This document shows positions 59,604-64,000 of a stretch of 64,000 nucleotides of DNA, one piece after another (within the stretch, counting starts at the first letter, position 1; every line of letters starts with the position of its first letter). A program made the translations under genes and the position numbers. Source of the stretch: Planctomycetota bacterium (GTDB taxonomy: Bacteria > Planctomycetota > Planctomycetia > Planctomycetales > Planctomycetaceae); contig QQVO01000003.1 in NCBI GenBank assembly GCA_003388505.1, forward strand, positions 44,126 through 108,125. Reading direction: 5' to 3'. The notes under the pieces are model-generated. The model was not told where the DNA came from and did not search any database. It saw only the letters and a program-made list of their open reading frames with translations.

Positions 59604-60083
59604 TCAGTTCGCGCCGCACTCGGAGTGTCCGATGCTGTCCGTCGGCGCGGGAGTGGGGGCTTCGTCGTCAAACCACTCATCGGACGGATCGAACTTGGGC
59701 AGCACGAGGATCAGGACTTTCATCTTTCCGACCGCACGGTGCCGCGTTCCCGGGCGGATCATGATGCACATTCCAGGTTCCACGGGAATCAGCTCGTCGT
59801 TCAATTGCATCCGCGCATCGGGGCCGCATTCCAGGAAGAAATACGTTTCGGTGAGCCGCTTGTGGTAGTGCACGCGGGCGTCTGCGGAAATCTCCGTCAC
59901 GTGGACCGTTCCCGGAAAATCATCAACATCGGCGAACGCGCGACGCGCCGTTCCACAAGGGCACGGAACTCCGGGGATGTCGGAGAACCGCGCAACTTCG
60001 TACGGCGGCCGCGTACTTTGATTCTCCGGTTGATTCGAGGCGGAGAACGTCCCGGCTGGAATGTCAGTCGACATGGAATGCAA
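59604..60083 (-). CDS. Cupin-domain protein
   Basis: 159 residues; the ATG at 60074 is as likely as that at 60083. Single cupin with metal-type pattern: ADARVHYHKRLTETYFFLECG (H-x-H...E), LNDELIPVEPGMCIMIRPGTRHRAVGKM (PG...H). This is the 3-His-1-Glu arrangement found in mannose-6-phosphate-isomerase-like or dioxygenase cupins. Its 3' end touches fabD. Substrate unknown. Confidence 0.8.
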   Translation of the reverse strand: MHSMSTDIPAGTFSASNQPENQSTRPPYEVARFSDIPGVPCPCGTARRAFADVDDFPGTVHVTEISADARVHYHKRLTETYFFLECGPDARMQLNDELIPVEPGMCIMIRPGTRHRAVGKMKVLILVLPKFDPSDEWFDDEAPTPAPTDSIGHSECGAN

Positions 60084-60248
60084 CGATCAGGCTGGGGCGA
60101 ATGACAGTCCCGGCGGCCGCGCGGGCAGCGCCGAGCATTCAATCCGGCCGCAGTGTATCACATCCGAACGGTCGCCGCGGCGTCGCGTGAAGCCTGGTCT
60201 CTGAACCAGCGTGATCGGTTATTTCACTCTGGCGAGACTCGTTCAAGG

Positions 60249-60279
60249 GAGGGCGCGGCTCTGCCGAGCCGAATCCGCT
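60249..60279 (+). repeat. dispersed hairpin repeat, family C copy 3
   Basis: GAGGGCGCGGCTC-TGCC-GAGCCGAATCCGCT, matching 18015-18048 and the minus strand of 690-722. Located just outside the stop codon of the lipoprotein gene. Confidence 0.6.
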
Positions 60280-60284
60280 GTCGA

Positions 60285-60779
60285 TCAGTCGGACTGGGCG
60301 CGGAAGATCACGTTCGTCGATACTTCGCCGTCGCTCATCGCGATGAGTTCGCCGGCGGCCGCCTCGAAGCGGTCGATGTCTTCGAGTTCCCGGACGCGGT
60401 ACGTGCCGGGGTCCAGCGAAACGGGCTTGCCGATGCAGGTCGAGATCTCGGTTTCGATCCGCCTGCGCGTCAGCGTGCGGGGATCAACGTGCAGTGCGAG
60501 CAGTCTTCCGTCCCGCTTTCCGGTTCCGTTGGCTGCATAGCCGGGCGGGAGGTAGATCGCGCCGGTGTAGAAGTCGACGGCGAAGGCGATCAGACCGGGG
60601 ACGAGAAACAGCAGCAGGCCGAGGCCGTTGAGCGCCACGATGGCTGGATCAAGCCTGCCGCAGCGGGGCTGGCCGACCCGGTCCGGATGGAACAGGGTTC
60701 CGCAAGCGGAGAGACTGAACGGAGCGACCGAACTGAGCGCAACGGCGGGCAGCCGCCGGACGAATTGTCGACGGTTCAT
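60285..60779 (-). CDS. Predicted lipoprotein of unknown function
   Basis: 164 residues. N-terminus MNRRQFVRRLPAVALSS, then LSAC (lipobox, cysteine near residue 26), followed by GTLFHPDRVGQPRCGRLDPA. A hydrophobic pair of segments (IVALNGLGLLLFLVPGLIAFAVDFYTG) and a conserved IYLPPGY follow. The RR near the start is compatible with Tat export before lipid attachment. The C-terminal half is acidic. The pattern occurs in several bacteria; function unknown. Confidence 0.6.
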   Translation of the reverse strand: MNRRQFVRRLPAVALSSVAPFSLSACGTLFHPDRVGQPRCGRLDPAIVALNGLGLLLFLVPGLIAFAVDFYTGAIYLPPGYAANGTGKRDGRLLALHVDPRTLTRRRIETEISTCIGKPVSLDPGTYRVRELEDIDRFEAAAGELIAMSDGEVSTNVIFRAQSD

Positions 60780-61149
60780 GGCAGGTCTGGGGCAATCGGG
60801 GAGCAGGGGGTCTCGGAACGGGAATGCTTCGGCCCGCGACCGCGGCGGATTGTTCGACCGGGCTGGTCAGCCCGATCGGGAAATGGGGGGCGGGAGGTTA
60901 ATCGATCGTTGCCTGAACGACAACGCGGGATTCGGGGAATCCGCAGGCCTGCCTCGGGCAGGGCGAGGAGGGTTCTGAACCACTTAACGTCCGGGGATCA
61001 GGCACCTTCCGTTGACGAACGCCTGTGGAGACTGGACAGTGATTCTGATAAGAATTTGCGGTCGTCGCCTGAGACCTTGATCCGGGCGTCCCTGCGCCGC
61101 GTTGTCGATCGGCACGTTTCAATCAGACCGGCACCACAGGAGACACGAC
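60780..61149. other. 370-bp intergenic stretch, no gene recognised
   Basis: Divergent spacer between the lipoprotein gene and the membrane protein at 61150. No repeat shared with other places was seen. The end carries AGGAGA, the ribosome site of the next gene. Confidence 0.4.
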
Positions 61150-61851
61150 ATGCGACCCGGCGGCCTGACAGCGATATGTGTGGTCGCGTTCGTCCTCGCG
61201 GCATTCGGGATGTTCACGATTCTCGGCGGATGCTTCGGACTGATCGCCCAGCAGTTCATGGGTGAAATGATGTCTTCCTTCTCGTCCATGCCGGCGCCGA
61301 CCGGTCCGGGAGCGCAACAGTTCCAGGCGAACATGGATGCACAGCGACAGATGTATGAGGACATGGCCGCGATGCAGAGGCGGCACCTGCCGCTGTTGAT
61401 CGCGCAATATCTCTTCCACCTCACGGTGATCGCCCTGCTGATTGTTGCCGGCATCCGGGCGATGCAGGGGAAACGAAACGCGCGACGTCTCTTGACGATC
61501 ACGATGGGCGCATTGATCGCATTCACGCTGTTTCGTTTGGTTCCGCAGATCCTGATCCAGACGGAGACTCAGGAGATCACGACTCGATACATGAGCCAGA
61601 TCATGCAGGCGACTCCGGGACCGGGCGGGGCGCCCGCTGTGGCGATGTCGAAATCGATCATGTCAATGAGCACGGCATTCGGCGTGGCGATCTGGGGTGT
61701 CTGGACGCTCGTCCTCCTCGGCTACGCCGGCGCGTCGATCTGGTATGTCAACCAGCCACAGGTGGTTCGCTGGTTCCAGTCCTGCAATGCGCTGGAGATC
61801 GAATCCTTCGCCGACGCGAGCGACTCTCCTCCTGAGACCGACGCCGTGTGA
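61150..61851 (+). CDS. Integral membrane protein of unknown function
   Basis: 233 residues from the ATG at 61150, with AGGAGA upstream. Four hydrophobic helices: AICVVAFVLAAFGMFTILGG, LLIAQYLFHLTVIALLIVAG, LLTITMGALIAFTLFRLV and AFGVAIWGVWTLVLLGYAGAS. The loops between helices 1 and 2 and between 3 and 4 are rich in Met and Gln (MMSSFSSMPAPTG, MQATPGPGG). No family assigned. Confidence 0.65.
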   Translation: MRPGGLTAICVVAFVLAAFGMFTILGGCFGLIAQQFMGEMMSSFSSMPAPTGPGAQQFQANMDAQRQMYEDMAAMQRRHLPLLIAQYLFHLTVIALLIVAGIRAMQGKRNARRLLTITMGALIAFTLFRLVPQILIQTETQEITTRYMSQIMQATPGPGGAPAVAMSKSIMSMSTAFGVAIWGVWTLVLLGYAGASIWYVNQPQVVRWFQSCNALEIESFADASDSPPETDAV

Positions 61852-61909
61852 AGCAGCCCGGCGGGTTGGTCTCCGGAGCGATTCAACCCGACCCGATCGT
61901 CGATCCGCC

Positions 61910-62428
61910 TCAATCGGTGCGAGACCGCTCGCGTCGCGCGCAGACTTCAACCAGATTCCTGGCGAACGCGGGCGTCTCCTCGTCGTCGTGCTTCTGAACG
62001 ACCCGGTTGATCAGAGCGATGCGGCTGAGGAACCCGATGAGCCGGCTGCGGTGCTCGACGCGAATGTGATCCCGAAACGTGCAGCCGCCTTCGCCGTTCT
62101 CGTGCAGGCTGACGTCCCAGATCACCTTCACGCGGGACGGGATCAACCGGAAAATCCACATTTCAGACGCGTGCGAGATCATGCGAATGTGGTGCGGCTC
62201 CAGAATCTCCGGCTCGTAGTGCTGGACGAGCAGATGGCCGCCGACCGATTCCACGTTGATCGACGACCGTGCCCCGCCAGGCAGCGGACTCGACGCCCCG
62301 GCGATGTGGCCGCGGGCGCACTCGCGGTAATCCCGATCGCTCATCTGATAGACCCAGTAGGAGAGATCCAGCTCATCCCGCGGCGTATCGATGACGACCT
62401 CCGAGACCACATCGGCGAGAACCTGCAT
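61910..62428 (-). CDS. SRPBCC-like hypothetical protein
   Basis: 172 residues from the ATG at 62428; an upstream ATG at 62485 is in frame. Beta-rich central part (VIDTPRDELDLSYWVYQMSD, GGHLLVQHYEPEILEPHHIRM, RVKVIWDVSLHENGEGGCTF, DHIRVEHRSRL) and a C-terminal helix recall START/SRPBCC folds that bind hydrophobic ligands. No catalytic residues are apparent. It is convergent with the membrane protein. Confidence 0.55.
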   Translation of the reverse strand: MQVLADVVSEVVIDTPRDELDLSYWVYQMSDRDYRECARGHIAGASSPLPGGARSSINVESVGGHLLVQHYEPEILEPHHIRMISHASEMWIFRLIPSRVKVIWDVSLHENGEGGCTFRDHIRVEHRSRLIGFLSRIALINRVVQKHDDEETPAFARNLVEVCARRERSRTD

Positions 62429-62535
62429 CGTGCGTTGCTCCAATCGATCCGTCGTTTGCGTCAAACTGCGTATTCCACGCGACACGTGTTAGGCTGGATT
62501 CCCCCGGTTGGTGCATGGCCGCAGTCACGACTGTG

Positions 62536-62576
62536 GGTGGCCGGGGCTGGACGAAGCGAAGCGAAGGAAGCCCCGG
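62536..62576 (+). repeat. 41-bp hairpin repeat, family E copy 2
   Basis: GGTGGCCGGGGCTGG...GGAAGCCCCGG, matching 46595-46635, with a CCGGGGCT/AGCCCCGG stem. Adjacent upstream sequence CCGCAGTCACGACTGTGG forms another near-perfect hairpin, so the element may be longer here. Confidence 0.75.
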
Positions 62577-62713
62577 TGATCCGGATCCAGGCGACCCAGG
62601 GCTCCACGGCGCTGACGCTTGTTCCAGGCCCAGTCTCAGAAATTCACCCGTCACCCGTTTCTGAACGAACGCAGCCTACGAAAACGTATCACTCCCGGTA
62701 AGACAACCTCATC

Positions 62714-63577
62714 ATGAACGAACGCGAACATGTCGGCTTGATCGGAGTCGGGCTCCTCGGCTCGGCCCTCGCAGAGCGCTTGCTGAAAGCCGGCTTCGAT
62801 GTGCACGGCTTCGACACCGACAACAAACGGCGCGACGACCTCACCGCCGCCGGCGGGAGCGTGGCCGACGAAGCCGCGATCGTGGCCCGCACCTGCCGGC
62901 GGATCATGCTCTCGCTGCCGAACTCCGGCGTGGTAAGCGCGGTCGTTGATGAAATCAGTGGCGACCTCAAGCCGGGTGCGCTGTTGATCGACACAACCAC
63001 AGGCGACCCGGAGGAGACCGCCGAACTCGGCGCACGACTCGCCGAGCGAAACATCGGCTATGTCGACGCCACCGTGGGCGGATCGAGCGCCCATGCGCGA
63101 GCGGGCCACGCCCTGCTGATGGTGGGGGGCGCGCCGGAGCATCTGCCGGACGCCAGGGACATCCTCGACGCCGTCTCAACCAACGTCGTGCATGTCGGCC
63201 CGTGCGGGAGCGGCGCGCGGATGAAGCTGGTCTTCAATCTCGTGCTCGGCCTTAACCGCGCCGTCCTGGCCGAAGGGCTGGCGTTCGCGAAGGCCTCCGG
63301 ACTCGATCCCCGGGCCGCGCTGGAAGTGCTCCGCAGCGGCGCCGCCGCCTCGGCCGTCATGGAGACCAAGGGCGAAAAGATGCTCAACCGCGAATTCACC
63401 CCGCAAGCGAGACTCGCCCAGCACCTGAAAGACGTCCACCTCATCCTCCAGACCGCCGAATCCCACGGCACGTCGCTCCCCTTCAGCACGCTCCACCGCA
63501 GTCTCTTGAGCGACCTCGCCGACCAGGGCTACGGCGACGAAGACAACAGCGCGATCATCCGGGCCTACGACACGTAA
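62714..63577 (+). CDS. Beta-hydroxyacid dehydrogenase family (3-hydroxyisobutyrate dehydrogenase-like)
   Basis: 287 residues. NAD(P)-binding fold GLIGVGLLGSALAERLLKAG (11-16 is GxGxxG), IDTTTGDPEET, the substrate-binding DATVGGSSAHARAG block and the catalytic K171 in GSGARMKLVFN with N175. Members oxidise hydroxyacids such as 3-hydroxyisobutyrate, tartronate or gamma-hydroxybutyrate; subfamily not resolved. It is not operonic with its neighbours. Confidence 0.9.
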   Translation: MNEREHVGLIGVGLLGSALAERLLKAGFDVHGFDTDNKRRDDLTAAGGSVADEAAIVARTCRRIMLSLPNSGVVSAVVDEISGDLKPGALLIDTTTGDPEETAELGARLAERNIGYVDATVGGSSAHARAGHALLMVGGAPEHLPDARDILDAVSTNVVHVGPCGSGARMKLVFNLVLGLNRAVLAEGLAFAKASGLDPRAALEVLRSGAAASAVMETKGEKMLNREFTPQARLAQHLKDVHLILQTAESHGTSLPFSTLHRSLLSDLADQGYGDEDNSAIIRAYDT

Positions 63578-63706
63578 GTGCCACCGGGGGTGGTCGACGG
63601 AGCACATTGGCATCGAATGAGTCGAACACGGGACGCAGTTGCCCCGCATCCGGCCACGCGCGTCACTCTAGTGGATTCCATTCCGGGTCGTGCCGTCCGA
63701 TCGAAT

Positions 63707-63882
63707 TCACATCGATTTCTCTCCGCAGATGCTGGTAGCCCAGTTCCGAATCCGGTCATCTGCGGCACGGCCCTCTTCGGAAAAGAACTCTTCGAACAGC
63801 AGCATGTTGTCCATATCGTTCAAGTCGGACATGAAGTCCTCGCAGCTCACTGTGGTCCGAAAGCCTTCCTTAACCCGGATTA
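63707..63882 (-). pseudogene. C-terminal fragment of a disrupted gene
   Basis: Minus-strand open frame ending at stop 63707-63709 with coding-like composition: VKEGFRTTVSCEDFMSDLND, MDNMLLFEEFFSEEGRAADD and RNWATSICGEK. It runs to a stop exactly where the presumed insertion element begins (near 63872-63886). About 58 residues remain, so the 5' part has been lost or displaced. Family unknown. Confidence 0.5.
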
Positions 63883-64000
63883 TTCATCAGCATCCAACAA
63901 AAGTAGCCTCCGCTGCGTCTTAAGTGTGTTCAACAATCTCACTTCGGACGCAGACAGGAGGCGGATGATGAGTGTACAGACTGTTTGGTCGGAATGTCTC
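63872..64000 (+). mobile_element. Probable end of an insertion sequence
   Basis: Starts near AACCCGGATTATTCAT (63872-63887), which resembles, from memory, the ends of IS1380-type elements. About 80 bp inside, AGGAGG precedes an ATG at 63965 that opens a frame to the window edge. The minus-strand gene fragment to the left stops at this boundary. The other end of the element lies outside the window. Confidence 0.4.
63965..64000 (+). CDS. Start of a CDS running off the right edge, possibly a transposase
   Basis: ATG at 63965 (a second ATG is at 63968) after a strong AGGAGG ribosome site; the first residues are MSVQTVWSECL. Only 12 codons are inside the window, so the product cannot be identified. 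The position near a presumed insertion-element end favours a transposase. Confidence 0.4.
   Translation, partial: MMSVQTVWSECL

Overview
The window looks like chromosomal DNA of a planctomycete (Planctomycetota). The evidence is the gene content, not a ribosomal marker. It has GC-rich coding sequence, a UvrA made of two complete UvrA copies in one chain, a DUF1571 protein, a Ser/Thr kinase with an N-terminal extension and a membrane-anchored C-terminal domain, a secreted SGNH-sialidase-SMP30 fusion, and RDD and SpoIIM membrane proteins side by side. No genus can be named. No rRNA, tRNA or CRISPR array was recognised.

Layout. 1-12 kb: the end of an ABC-2 permease, a nucleoside hydrolase, a secreted beta-sandwich protein, the SGNH/sialidase/SMP30 fusion, a sodium:solute symporter, a CpaF ATPase, xylulokinase, a UbiX-type flavin prenyltransferase and a MobA-type protein. 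12-18 kb: a small [2Fe-2S] protein, a secreted protein and a Tad pilus motor set (CpaF, TadB, TadC), with two 95%-identical 100-bp repeats. 18-23 kb: an XRE-cupin regulator divergent from threonine dehydrogenase; tdh is separated from its pathway partner kbl by a toxin-antitoxin island. 23-31 kb: an ADP-ribosylglycohydrolase, a TPR protein, peptidase T, RDD, SpoIIM and several secreted or hypothetical proteins. 31-39 kb: DUF1571 protein and the giant double UvrA, which carries three in-frame palindromic insertions. 39-48 kb: a Nudix hydrolase, a GNAT-like protein, and a lipid-modification run (fasciclin protein, FAD oxidoreductase, DUF1365, UfaA1-like methyltransferase, a second methyltransferase, DUF1295). 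48-56 kb: a Ser/Thr kinase, a poly-serine membrane protein and a group of glycosylation genes. 56-64 kb: a PDZ protein with a tyrosine-rich tail, rpmF-plsX-fabD, a cupin, a lipoprotein, membrane proteins, a beta-hydroxyacid dehydrogenase, and a gene fragment apparently cut by an insertion element that runs off the right edge.

How the genes work together. rpmF-plsX-fabD is a standard start-of-fatty-acid-synthesis operon. The 42-48.6 kb run matches the gene content of the mycobacterial SigK locus and probably modifies acyl chains of membrane lipids. Tdh and Kbl form the threonine-to-glycine route, with a clear operator/promoter in front of tdh. The genome also carries many short dispersed hairpin repeats, some of which have entered coding sequence.

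Main candidates for novelty are the palindromic insertions in the double uvrA and its repeated C-terminal domain, the SigK-like lipid locus in a planctomycete, the vapBC island with a degenerate VapC between tdh and kbl, and the poly-serine protein beside glycosylation genes.
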